Source of the DNA: Dehalococcoidia bacterium
Lineage (GTDB): Bacteria; Chloroflexota; Dehalococcoidia; Lucifugimonadales; Lucifugimonadaceae
Reading direction: 5' to 3'
Assembly (NCBI GenBank): GCA_012959765.1
Contig: DUCO01000018.1
Span: 48,203-112,202 of the forward strand
DNA: 64,000 nucleotides
Shown here one piece after another: positions 18,148-26,791 of the stretch (position 1 is its first letter; every line of letters begins with the position of its first letter). The position numbers and the translations under genes are program-made. Below the pieces are notes generated by a model. The model was given only the letters and a program-made list of their open reading frames with translations, made no database searches and was not told the DNA's origin.

Positions 18148-18201
18148 ATTGAATCAATCTCAATAGCGCACGTCACCCCGGTCACTTCGTATACTCAATA
18201 C

Positions 18202-19191
18202 ATGTTTATTGGCAATGTCGAAGTAAAAGGGCTGGCACGGCTCGCCCCCATGGCTGGAATCTCGAACGCTGCGTACCGTACGGTGGCGCGAGAGTGCGGT
18301 AGCGCGCTCACGACCAGCGAAGAGATCGATGCGACGGGTTTGACCCGCATGAACGCAAAGACTCGATACGACATCGCGAAGTACCTGCCCGAAGAAAAGC
18401 CAATCGCACTGCAAATTCTGGGGGCTGAAGCTGAGTATCTTGTTCCCGGCGCACAGTGGCTGCAGGATCAGGGCGCCGACATCATCGATCTGAACATGGG
18501 TTGCCCGGTTCAGAAGATCACGAAGACCGGTCGTGGCTCAGCGATGATGAAAGATGTTGCAAAGACCGCCAAAATTCTTGAAGCGATGCGCAAAGTTCTA
18601 ACGGTGCCGTTCACGATCAAGATTCGCAGTGGATGGGACGAAAAGCATCTCAACGCCGTCGAAGTATCGAAGATGGCCGAAGACGTTGGTGTCGACGCAA
18701 TCACGGTTCATCCGCGCACCCGATCGCAGCAGTTCACTGGACTCTCCAAGTGGGAGATGATCTCGCAGGTCGTCGATGCCGTGAATATTCCAATTACGGG
18801 TAATGGCGACGTGAAGTCGATGTCGGACGCCCGCCGAATGTCGGCTGAAACTGGCGTCGAGTCGGCGATGATCGGTCGCGCAGCGATGGGTGCTCCGTGG
18901 GTGTTCGACGAATCGTTCGAAGACCTATCGCCAGAAGGCAAGTACGACTACCAGACCCGCGTTATCAACCGCCACATGCCGCTCATCATGGAGCACTTTC
19001 CTGAGAAGGTCGGGCTCATTCAGATGCAGCGCCACCTATCTTGGTACGCCGGCGGTCGTGATCGAGTTCGGTCGTTCAGGGTCGAGCTATTTGGTGCCCG
19101 AAGCTACGAAGAAACCCGTGACGTATTCGACCGGTACTGGGCATCCGTCGACCCGGCCGTTTCGCAGCAGCCGAACATGGCTGCTGTTTAG
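18202..19191 (+). CDS. dusB: tRNA-dihydrouridine synthase
   Basis: This flavoenzyme reduces uridines in the tRNA D-loop with NADPH. The 329 residues start with a TIM barrel: LAPMAGISNAAYR near residue 14, catalytic Cys101 in NMGCPVQKI, then TVHPRTRSQ near 172 and the FMN phosphate site GNGDVKS near 201, followed by IGRAAMGAPW. The C-terminal helical tRNA-binding domain is present. The pattern NMGCPVQK and GRGSAMM matches the DusB/Nif3-like bacterial branch. It is monocistronic as far as seen. Confidence 0.94.
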   Translation: MFIGNVEVKGLARLAPMAGISNAAYRTVARECGSALTTSEEIDATGLTRMNAKTRYDIAKYLPEEKPIALQILGAEAEYLVPGAQWLQDQGADIIDLNMGCPVQKITKTGRGSAMMKDVAKTAKILEAMRKVLTVPFTIKIRSGWDEKHLNAVEVSKMAEDVGVDAITVHPRTRSQQFTGLSKWEMISQVVDAVNIPITGNGDVKSMSDARRMSAETGVESAMIGRAAMGAPWVFDESFEDLSPEGKYDYQTRVINRHMPLIMEHFPEKVGLIQMQRHLSWYAGGRDRVRSFRVELFGARSYEETRDVFDRYWASVDPAVSQQPNMAAV

Positions 19192-19434
19192 CAGCGCGCA
19201 CCACTGGCGACTCTTAAAAGTCGCTAAAAGTTCCAGATTATCTGGATCATCAATAGCAGAATGATGATCATTATCGTAGCTGCAGCTGGGACTACTATAA
19301 GTCTGCCCATATAACGAGTCTTGGGCTTTCCCAGCCGATACTGATTCCCAGTCTCTAAGTGCTAGCTACACACTTTGCGTTGCGTGATTGTTGGCTCGGC
19401 GCGCTCGGACGACGTGCGCGTCCCCGCACCAGAT

Positions 19435-19470
19435 CCTTCGACTCCGATGACTCCGCTCAGGAAACGGAAG
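19435..19470. repeat. Dispersed short repeat, family D
   Basis: CTTCGACTCCGATGACTCCG followed by CTCAGGAAA. A near-identical copy lies at 44551-44584. It resembles the widespread bacterial intergenic motif with GAGCGGAGTC and TCGAAGG on the other strand. Confidence 0.7.
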
Positions 19471-19479
19471 TCACCCCGC

Positions 19480-20952
19480 TCACACCGTCGGCAACGGCAT
19501 GTCGTCGCCTGTTTCGTCCTGCCAGATGCGTATGCGTGCAGCCATCTGCCGAATACGGTCTTTGTGCTCCGGTTTATCGAACACATTCTCCAACTCAGCA
19601 GGATCAATATTCAGGTCGTACAGCTCGCACTGATCACCCGGCGACAGGTTTAACTTCCAGCGATCGCCCGTCACAACACCCCGCCACGGAATCGACACCA
19701 TACGGTTGATCTCAGGTGAACCAAGATTCCTGTCGCCCATGCCGTTCCACTGGATGAACACATCGTTGTCGGAAAGATCCTCGTCACCCCGCAGCACAGG
19801 TCGCAACGACTTGCCTTCGAGGTGATCTGGAATTTCGCTACCTGAAAGATCCAGCAACGTAGGCACCAAATCCACCTGCCCAATCGATCCTGCGATGCGT
19901 GTCTGCTGGTTGTTGTTCAGCCACGGCACGTACATCAGGAACGGCACGTTAGAAGCCTCTTCATAAAGCGACCGCTTCTCAAGCATCCCGTGATCGCCAG
20001 CCATCTCGCCGTGCTCGCTCGTGAACACGATTATGGTGTGGTCGGCCTGCCCGCTAGCTTCCAGAGCTTCAAAAATAACCCCAAGCTGATTATCAACCAG
20101 AGTCACGTTCGCAAAGTACTGCGCCCGTAATTTACGAAAACCTTCTTCAGTAGACGTGTCGTGAAGATCACCACCGGCCTCGCCAAGCGGGTTGTTACCG
20201 CCACCCATGTAGTAATCCGACCGCAATTTATTCACAAGCGATCCCGAATCAGGCCGCTTTCTGAATCCGGGTCCCACCTCGATCTCATCAGGATCGTAAA
20301 GGTCATTCAGGGGACCTGTGTACGGCGGGTGTGGCTCGAAGAAGTTCACGTAAAGCAGCCACGGCTGATCGGCGTGTCGACCCTCCGGGTAATCACGAAT
20401 GAAATTAGAAGCCGTGTGGCCTAGGAACGCTGCTTGTGTCTGCTCCTCAGTTAGTTCGGCGCCACCGACCCATCCCTCGTAAGAAATCGTCATCGAAGGC
20501 GGCTCAACACCGTGATCGCGGAGCCACTTGTTGTACGGCGCCTCCTGGTATCGATACTCCTTGCGAGTAATCCGCACCCGCTGAAAATCCTCAACGGCCT
20601 CCCACGTATCGAACCCGTGCTGAGCCGTCATATCGTCGCCCAAATGCCACTTGCCCATGTGGGCGTTGTAGTACTCGTCGGAAATCATGTCGCCAATGGT
20701 CGGAATGTCACGAGAAAGCGGAATATTGTTGCGCTGAAGACCGGTTCCGTACGGGTACAGCCCCGTCATGATCGACGCGCGAGCGGGGGTGCAAACAGGC
20801 TGCGTAACGTAAGTGTTCTCGAACACGAAGCTCTTATCGGCTAGGTGATCGATATTTGGTGTTTTGATCCAGTTGTTGCCGTACGCACGCATCGAATCTC
20901 GACGCTGCTGGTCGGTGAGAATGAACAGAATATTGGGCTTGCGATCTTGCAT
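19480..20952 (-). CDS. Sulfatase, type I (formylglycine-dependent)
   Basis: A 490-residue arylsulfatase-family hydrolase of sulfate esters. The N-terminal metal site ILTDQQRRD is near residue 11. The formylglycine motif is Cys54-Thr-Pro-Ala-Arg58, the Cys-type recognised by formylglycine-generating enzyme or anSME. HMGKWHLG and the later FTSEHGEMAGDHG are further metal and sulfate-binding motifs. No signal peptide is visible, so it appears cytoplasmic. No maturase gene lies in the window. AAGGGAA before the ATG at 20952 is a good ribosome binding site. The substrate is unknown; marine relatives cleave sulfated polysaccharides or small sulfate esters. Confidence 0.93.
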   Translation of the reverse strand: MQDRKPNILFILTDQQRRDSMRAYGNNWIKTPNIDHLADKSFVFENTYVTQPVCTPARASIMTGLYPYGTGLQRNNIPLSRDIPTIGDMISDEYYNAHMGKWHLGDDMTAQHGFDTWEAVEDFQRVRITRKEYRYQEAPYNKWLRDHGVEPPSMTISYEGWVGGAELTEEQTQAAFLGHTASNFIRDYPEGRHADQPWLLYVNFFEPHPPYTGPLNDLYDPDEIEVGPGFRKRPDSGSLVNKLRSDYYMGGGNNPLGEAGGDLHDTSTEEGFRKLRAQYFANVTLVDNQLGVIFEALEASGQADHTIIVFTSEHGEMAGDHGMLEKRSLYEEASNVPFLMYVPWLNNNQQTRIAGSIGQVDLVPTLLDLSGSEIPDHLEGKSLRPVLRGDEDLSDNDVFIQWNGMGDRNLGSPEINRMVSIPWRGVVTGDRWKLNLSPGDQCELYDLNIDPAELENVFDKPEHKDRIRQMAARIRIWQDETGDDMPLPTV

Positions 20953-21083
20953 TGGTTCCCTTTGCCTGCACTTTGCGGCGAAATTTGGGTGTACGAAAAT
21001 TTGGGTATGCGGGTGTTACCAGCCACCGGAAGGGTACGGCATCACCGCTCGCGCGCAACTCCATGCGAGGCTAATCTCTGATT

Positions 21084-21613
21084 ATGGGTCTATTGCTTCA
21101 CCAACAACTTGAGACCGATCGAACACTCGTAACGCCACTCGCTTCTGAGATTGCGCAGGGGATGATTGATCGTGATGGCACGCTGCTCGAAAAAGAGTCA
21201 CGACTCCGCTTCCCGCAGCCGTTTCAGGTCCCGCCCATGATGGACGATTTTCTTCCTGCGGTAATTCAGAGACTGCAATACCAGCCCGAGCAGGTCGGAT
21301 GGTGGGACTGGCTGTTTTTCGATAAAGCGACCCGAAACGTACTCGGGTCGATCGGCGTAGGCGGTCCGCCCGATGAAGCAGGTGGTGTCGGGATGGCCTA
21401 TTCGGTCTACTCGCACTACGAGAATCAGGGCTACACCAAGGAAGCTGCACTCGCTGTTACCGATTGGATTCTGGCGCGAAGTCGCTGCGAATGACGATTC
21501 ACCCCAAGAACTACGCCGCTGTTCGAATTGCACAACACGCCCAGTTCGATCTCAAAGGCACCGTGGTCGATCCCACAGTTGGCGAAGTACACCTTTACGA
21601 GGCGAACGGATAA
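21084..21613 (+). pseudogene. GNAT-family acetyltransferase with a frameshift
   Basis: The first frame (21084-21494) reads as an acetyltransferase: GSIGVGGPPDE, then AYSVYSHYENQGYTKEAALA with the acetyl-CoA loop, ending abruptly at TGA after LARSRCE. The expected last strand and helix appear in another frame from 21479 to the TAA at 21611-21613: IHPKNYAAVRIAQHAQFDLKG then VHLYEANG. A one-base shift near 21479 separates the two halves. There is no slippery heptamer, so it is a mutation or a sequence error and not programmed frameshifting. Intact length would be about 176 residues. Confidence 0.75.
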
Positions 21614-21727
21614 TCCCGCCGCCGCCTTCGACAATAGTCTGATCTCGTTTGGCTCTAATGCCCAATCGACCGTGACCTGAGCGCGTTCTGCCACTAGAAT
21701 CTCTAGATAGTGTTTTCGTGGTCGTAG

Positions 21728-22156
21728 ATGGCCACGCATTTTTTGGAGATTCAGGTGCCAGACAAGCCAAGTGAAAAGTCGCCCGTGACGTTCGAATCCA
21801 CCACGAAGAAGAAGCGTGAGGCGCGCCCGTGGGGTTCATACGAGATCCTGACCAGCGGACCTGGCTTCCAGACGAAACGCCTGACCGTGAGCGCTGAAAA
21901 GCGGCTCTCATTGCAGTGGCACCGTCATCGTGATGAAACGTGGGTTGTTGCTCGTGGGACGGCGAAGGTAACTGTTGGCACCGAGCAGCACACACTGGGT
22001 CGCGGACAGTCGATGTTCGTCGAACGCAACGTGCACCACCGAATCGAGAACATATCTTCGGTCGAGCCGCTGGAAATAATCGAAATCCAGACCGGCGACT
22101 ATCTCGGCGAAGACGATATCGTAAGAGTAGAAGACGACTTCGGCCGAGCTGAGTAG
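21728..22156 (+). CDS. Cupin-type mannose-6-phosphate isomerase family protein
   Basis: A 142-residue single-cupin protein equal to the C-terminal domain of type II mannose-6-phosphate isomerase / mannose-1-phosphate guanylyltransferase (ManC). The opening RPWGSYEIL and the metal-binding LQWHRHRDETWVV are family hallmarks, followed by GRGQSMFV and NVHHRIEN. The guanylyltransferase domain is absent. The first 25 residues are lysine-rich and not conserved, so translation could also begin at the GTG at 21755. Likely role: interconversion of fructose-6-P and mannose-6-P for cell-surface sugars. It stands alone between two damaged genes. Confidence 0.86.
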   Translation: MATHFLEIQVPDKPSEKSPVTFESTTKKKREARPWGSYEILTSGPGFQTKRLTVSAEKRLSLQWHRHRDETWVVARGTAKVTVGTEQHTLGRGQSMFVERNVHHRIENISSVEPLEIIEIQTGDYLGEDDIVRVEDDFGRAE

Positions 22157-22175
22157 CCTGTGTTCGTATCCTACC

Positions 22176-22220
22176 TTTTTTCCCTTCTCCCTGAGGGGGA
22201 GAGATGGGACTCGCGAAGGG
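22176..22220. repeat. Dispersed palindromic repeat, family B
   Basis: TTCCCTTCTCCCTGAGGGGG followed by AGAGATGGGA and GCGAAGGG. It is related to copies at 44470-44510 and 59288-59422. Confidence 0.6.
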
Positions 22221-22340
22221 AATTCCGATTCTGCTTCAGATCGCGATTTGAATCTCATTGAGGACGGCCACTGTAACAAGCGACTGGTTATTTACTTCAC
22301 ATCGGATGGCCGAGAATCATGAGCTGAATTTTTTCAGTTA

Positions 22341-23489
22341 CTAAACTAGACTGGCCGCTTCTTCTACCAAATCTACAACGATTTCCAGCCGTCTAAAACA
22401 GCTGGCTTCGAGTCCATCGGCGTCATCACCAAATCGCTGAACTATGAATTCCCAACCGCCAAACTGGGCGTTAACCATCGCTGCGAAGGACGCTAAATAA
22501 GTCCCGTACCCGCCCGCAGCGAACCAGAAGCCGATTTTGGAATCGGCTTCTGATCCATTCCAACCCAACGACCTAAGCCCCTCAAGATACGCGCTGAAAA
22601 TTTCGTCGTTTCGGTCGAGCATAAGCTCAGCTTCCGCGTCACCCTAGGTCAGGCTTGAGCCGACCATCGTTCCGATATCCGTTTCTAGTGGCCCCAACCC
22701 GACACCGGACCAGTCGATTGCTACAACATCTGGTTCTGACGGTGGGGTACTGCCTACGAACACGTTTCTAGGATGGAAATCACCGTGACAGATCGTTCTA
22801 GTACCGTCGGCAACCGCCGGTCGCAACCTATCCAGGCCGTTTACTAATTTCTGGTAATCATTAGCGGCTTTTCCAGATAAATAATCCAACAGAAGTGGTT
22901 CAGTTCCGTCCAATTTGGAAGGTTTTGGAAAGTGTCTGATTTCATCGACACCCCACCGCTTGAGCACAACATCGTGCCCCATCCACTCCGACTCTTCGGG
23001 CAAGTCCGTGATAAATGTTCCGCCAAACCGTCCAATCCCGTGAGCTGCCTGCACATAGTGCTCTAGTCTCTAGGGAGGGCCGTTCATCCACTGGAGATCC
23101 TCTATCCACATCCATGTAAGGCCATCCTGATGGATCGTGTGGAAGAGTGTCGCCGGTCTGACGCCGACAAATTCTCGATCTAGGAATCCGTATTCGTACG
23201 CAACGACCTCTCTTTCGCCACTGTTCCGTTCAGCTTTGGATAGTATTCCGGGCGATCTGACGACCTTCAAGATGACGGACCAATCGACATGTTGCTGTTG
23301 CCGCTTAGCTTGCCCCTCGACCCTCAACAGCCCGACAGTATCGCCTCGACGTGAGGGCGCAGTAACGTGCCGAACCTTGATATCAGGTAGAACGAAAGCG
23401 GATTCGTCACTCAGGACCTTCCGAACTATTCGACTGAGTTGAGAAGCACTCAATGCCAATACCTGATCATGGATTTCATCAGCGTTCAT
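22341..23489 (-). pseudogene. Phosphotransferase-family kinase interrupted by two in-frame TAG codons
   Basis: Three open segments in one frame (23489-23073, 23069-22647, 22643-22344) together make one kinase-like protein of about 382 residues. It keeps ILKVV (nucleotide lobe), AAHGIGRFGG, the catalytic ICHGDFHPRNVF and the metal-binding VAIDWSGVGLGPLETDIG, and a C-terminal helical part (YLEGLRSLGWNG). The frame is broken only by TAG at 23072-23070, after WMNGPP, and TAG at 22646-22644, after GSSLT. In the first case the family usually has a tryptophan (PW), so a TGG-to-TAG change is likely. TAG ends many intact genes here, so it is not reassigned. Most likely a recent pseudogene or base errors. 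Confidence 0.78.
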
Positions 23490-23641
23490 GAAACTGCTCC
23501 AAAAAAATTAGTTGGCAGGGTGGCATCATAGCCCAAACGATCTACCTAACCTGCATCCCTCGGGTATAGTCCGGCATCTTAGCGATGTGGCTCTTTAGAG
23601 CTCAAGTTTCAATTCAACTCACCCGCACGAGGCGACAACCC

Positions 23642-24112
23642 ATGGAAATGCTCGAAGTAGGCGATCAGTTTCCGGATATCGAACTATCTATCGCTGGCGC
23701 TGGAACAATTTCGTTGCCCAAAGATTTTGAGGGAAGCTGGGGTTACATCGCTTTTTATCGAGGTGGTTGGTGATCCTACTGCAATCGGCAGTTAGCCGAT
23801 GTTGAAGAGTATTTCGAGCAGCTCGACGAACTTGGGATGAAAATTGTCTTTGCAAACGCAGATGGTGATCCCGACTCGTCACAGACCCACGCCGATCACG
23901 ACCTGTCGTTCCCTATCGCCCATAGCGTCGATGAGGAAATTGCAGCGAAGTTGGGAGCTTGGACCGAACTGCGACAAGGGACCACGATCATCCAGCCGTG
24001 TGAATTTGTAATCCGACCCGATGGAACAGTTGCCGCGTCGTTATACGCCACAACTCAACTAGGACGAATGTCGCCCGAGGCAGTCTGGAAGTTCGTAAAC
24101 GATCGAAAGTAG
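23642..24112 (+). CDS. Peroxiredoxin-like (AhpC/TSA) protein, candidate selenoprotein with in-frame TGA
   Basis: Read through one TGA, this gives a 156-residue thioredoxin-fold protein: MEMLEVGDQFPDIEL, then FYRGGW-[TGA]-SYCNRQLADVEE, then a typical peroxiredoxin-like C-terminal half (SFPIAHSVDEEIAAKLGA, CEFVIRPDGTVAASLY). The TGA is codon 44, exactly where relatives carry the peroxidatic cysteine of the WCPYC motif; the second cysteine (Cys47) remains, giving U-x-x-C. No other stop interrupts the frame. A 6-bp hairpin with a G in its loop lies just downstream (see 23774-23800). Selenocysteine is the economical reading; a TGC or TGT to TGA nonsense mutation is the alternative, since neighbouring genes are damaged. 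The start ATG at 23642 has GAGGCG upstream. Confidence 0.7.
23774..23800 (+). promoter_or_regulatory. Candidate bacterial SECIS-like hairpin after the TGA
   Basis: Directly after the TGA (23771-23773) a perfect 6-bp stem ATCGGC (23784-23789) / GCCGAT (23795-23800) closes a 5-nt loop AGTTA. The loop starts 16 nt after the TGA and has G as its second base, features expected of bacterial selenocysteine insertion elements. The stem is short and a competing 5-bp hairpin (23778-23792) exists, so support is moderate. Confidence 0.45.
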
Positions 24113-25240
24113 TTACTTCAGCGCCACGCTGCCGTCTTCTCGTATTGGCGGTGGTGTGTTCGCCGGATCGAACGGGTGCATTGCCGGCGCGTCTTCGTTG
24201 AAGATCACTCCGAGTCCGGGTTTCTCCGATGGTGTGTACCAGCCACGTTCGAGCTTGATGATCTCGTCGGTCATGTCACGCCTCGGTGATTCTTCCTCTT
24301 TCACCGATTCCTGGACGTCCCAAGACGGTGATGAAGCTCCGATGGCAATGCACGCGGCAGTTGCGATCGGTCCCTGGAAGTTGTGCGGGCAAATCTTGAT
24401 GTGATGGGCTTCAGCGATCGTTGCGATCTTCTTCACGCCGGTGATTCCGCCAGCGACCGCGATATCAGGCTTGAAGAACGCGGGTTTCGCCAGTTGGGCA
24501 TACTCACGGAACTCCCAGATACCCATGTTTCGTTCGCCAACTGCCAGTGGCAATCGCATTTTCGATGCTACATCGCCCATGGCAACCACCGAATCGGGAA
24601 CGATCGGGTCTTCAATGAAATACGGCCTCAGACTCGCAACCTCGTCGCAGAACACAATCGCCTCGTGCGGCTGCATGTTTCGGTGAATCTCAATTCCGAT
24701 ATCGAAATCCCAGCCAACCGTTTCACGAACTGCCCCGACCATTTCGACGGCGAGGCCGATCATCTTTGTGTAGGTCAGTTCTGCCCAAAGCTTGGGCATA
24801 GGCGTGAACTTGAGCGCCGAGAATCCCTGATCGAGCGCCTTCTTAGCTCCCGCTGCGGCCGCTTCAGGAGTATCGCCCCCGATTCCCTGGGCGATTCCTC
24901 GAATCTTTTGACGAACCTTGCCGCCAAGCAAATCCCAAATAGGTGCCTGAAGCCGCTTGCCCTTGATGTCCCACAGCGCCATGTCGATAGCGCTGACAGC
25001 GCCGCCGATGCTGTTGCCCCTGAACGCCGAGTTATACCGCCAGAGATAGCTCCAGATGTGCTCGATATCGCCCGCTTCCATCCCGATCAGTGCGTCGGCA
25101 AACCCGTGAATGGTCGCTTCAGCGGCCTTCGGGTACGACCAGTAGCACGACTCGCCGATGCCTTCTGTGCCGTCCTCGGTGGTGACTTTCACTACCAGAT
25201 ATCGGTCCACAAAAAACGTTTCGATCTTTTCGATTTTCAT
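24113..25240 (-). CDS. Enolase-superfamily sugar-acid dehydratase (galactonate-dehydratase-like)
   Basis: A 375-residue mandelate racemase/muconate lactonising enzyme family member. The positions match D-galactonate dehydratase: metal ligands Glu184 (IEIHRN), Glu210 (FIEDP) and Glu236 (VGERN), with His186 and His286 (CPHNF) as likely acid and base. The first ligand is Glu, whereas DgoD has Asp. The N-terminal capping domain is complete. It is followed 74 bp upstream in the transcript by a Gfo/Idh/MocA oxidoreductase gene on the same strand, so the two probably work on one substrate. Likely reaction: beta-elimination of water from an aldonic acid to a 2-keto-3-deoxy acid; the exact sugar is unknown. 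Confidence 0.9.
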   Translation of the reverse strand: MKIEKIETFFVDRYLVVKVTTEDGTEGIGESCYWSYPKAAEATIHGFADALIGMEAGDIEHIWSYLWRYNSAFRGNSIGGAVSAIDMALWDIKGKRLQAPIWDLLGGKVRQKIRGIAQGIGGDTPEAAAAGAKKALDQGFSALKFTPMPKLWAELTYTKMIGLAVEMVGAVRETVGWDFDIGIEIHRNMQPHEAIVFCDEVASLRPYFIEDPIVPDSVVAMGDVASKMRLPLAVGERNMGIWEFREYAQLAKPAFFKPDIAVAGGITGVKKIATIAEAHHIKICPHNFQGPIATAACIAIGASSPSWDVQESVKEEESPRRDMTDEIIKLERGWYTPSEKPGLGVIFNEDAPAMHPFDPANTPPPIREDGSVALK

Positions 25241-25314
25241 TTTTCAACTTCAGTTTGGGGCGATTTGCCCTGTAATGATCGGATGTAGATATTGAGGTTG
25301 TTTCAGCTGGTCTC

Positions 25315-26565
25315 TTAGATATTCCAGTGCTTGTTGATGCTCGCTTCGTACTGAGCAGTCTCTTCGTTCTCGATCTCTTCGATCGTCACCGCTCGACCCA
25401 ACACCGAAGATTCAAGCGCTGCGTTGCACACCGCAAGGTCTTTGCGACCCACGTAGGCGTCGACTTCTGGCTTCGTTCCATCGGCTATGCACTGCCCGAG
25501 TTCGTAATACTCAAGTGCGACGAGAAATCGGTCGGCATCTTCGAACGGTGTCGTGTACGAACCGAGCCGGTCGCTTCCGAACAATCGAGCGGGTAGTTCA
25601 TCCAGATGGAAATCCGGAACCAGCTCAAGAACTTCATCGCCGGTTACTGCGCCAACTCCATCGATAGTCAGCGTTAGTGGATCGCCCCGACGCTGCTTCG
25701 CCGGTGCCATCGAACCCTTGCTGCCGTAGATCATGGCGTACTGCATTGGCTCGCCGTGAGCTGCGAACATCGATGTCCACTGCCCAACGGCACCACTCTT
25801 GAACTTGAGCGTTGAAATCACCATATCTTCAGCATCGGCGTCGATCTCGTCAGGAACTTCAGCAGCCCAGTGATCGTAAAAGTTCGCCACGCCAATTTTT
25901 TCGCCTTTGTACCGTTTCGGTTCCCACACCTTCGATACCGCGTAAACCTCTTCGACATCGCCCATGTAGTACATCATCTGGTCGACCGCATGAACTCCGG
26001 CATCAACAAAAATCCCGCCGATATTCTTGTAGTGACGCCATGGCCAGATGATGATGTCGTTCCCGCCCTTGGCCGATCCGAGAAGGAAGCTGTAGGGATC
26101 GCCAATCGCACCGGAATCGAGCAGGGCCTTGTTGAGTCGGCACATCGGATCACGACGTTCCTGCTCACCGACACTCAACACTTTGCCTGAACGCTTCCAG
26201 GCGTCGATAACCCGGTTGCAGCCTCTAATAGTGAGTGAAAGTGGCTTCTCGCAAAGCACGTTGTAGCCGAGATCGAACGCCATTTCGGCGACGAGATGAT
26301 GTGAGCCAGAGTCGGTGGTGATATCGACCGCTTCGATGTCGGGTCGTTTCTTCTTCATGTCCTCCATCGAGGTGAAGACTTCCGGACGGCTGCCAAGTAT
26401 CTCTTCCGCGTTATCGGCAAGATGAATGGCGTTTTCTTCGCGTGTGTCGCAAACCGCAACCAGCTCGACATTCGCCATGCCGCTCTCGTAAAGCGCCCCG
26501 AGCGCCCGCAAATGGCGACCGCCCATGCCGCCCGCACCGACTATCGCAATTGGAATATTGACCAC
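25315..26565 (-). CDS. Gfo/Idh/MocA family oxidoreductase
   Basis: A 416-residue NAD(P)-dependent oxidoreductase acting on sugars, inositols or similar. The Rossmann motif VGAGGMGGRH is at residues 9-18, and the family motif EKPLS (in LCEKPLS) supplies the catalytic lysine. DAGVHAVDQM holds the usual C-terminal-domain histidine. It starts with GTG at 26565. It lies directly upstream, in transcription, of the enolase-superfamily dehydratase gene; together they could oxidise a sugar and then dehydrate the acid. At 416 residues it is longer than most members (about 340), the extra length being spread over the C-terminal domain. Confidence 0.9.
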   Translation of the reverse strand: MVNIPIAIVGAGGMGGRHLRALGALYESGMANVELVAVCDTREENAIHLADNAEEILGSRPEVFTSMEDMKKKRPDIEAVDITTDSGSHHLVAEMAFDLGYNVLCEKPLSLTIRGCNRVIDAWKRSGKVLSVGEQERRDPMCRLNKALLDSGAIGDPYSFLLGSAKGGNDIIIWPWRHYKNIGGIFVDAGVHAVDQMMYYMGDVEEVYAVSKVWEPKRYKGEKIGVANFYDHWAAEVPDEIDADAEDMVISTLKFKSGAVGQWTSMFAAHGEPMQYAMIYGSKGSMAPAKQRRGDPLTLTIDGVGAVTGDEVLELVPDFHLDELPARLFGSDRLGSYTTPFEDADRFLVALEYYELGQCIADGTKPEVDAYVGRKDLAVCNAALESSVLGRAVTIEEIENEETAQYEASINKHWNI

Positions 26566-26791
26566 GAAAAAACTCCATTGATTGGTGCCTGATCAAATTG
26601 GCTCAGGCACAGCCGCAGTTGTACACCATCATCCGCGTGGAAGCGAATTCTTCTGCCCATGCCCAACAGAGAGTTTTATCGACAGCCCGGATCCTGTTCG
26701 CTATCCTGCCAGCGCAATCGCAGGTAAGCGTGAATAGTCACCGGCTGCCAGTTGAAATCGATCGCAATTCCATAGAATTAGGGGCATCTCA

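Noticed and set aside
22341..23489. Reassignment of TAG to an amino acid in this organism
   Set aside because: TAG is the normal terminator of many intact genes here (for example fabF, tldD), so a global code change is excluded.
24383..25288. Plus-strand 301-residue frame
   Set aside because: Antisense shadow of the enolase-superfamily gene at 24113-25240, with no domain recognisable.
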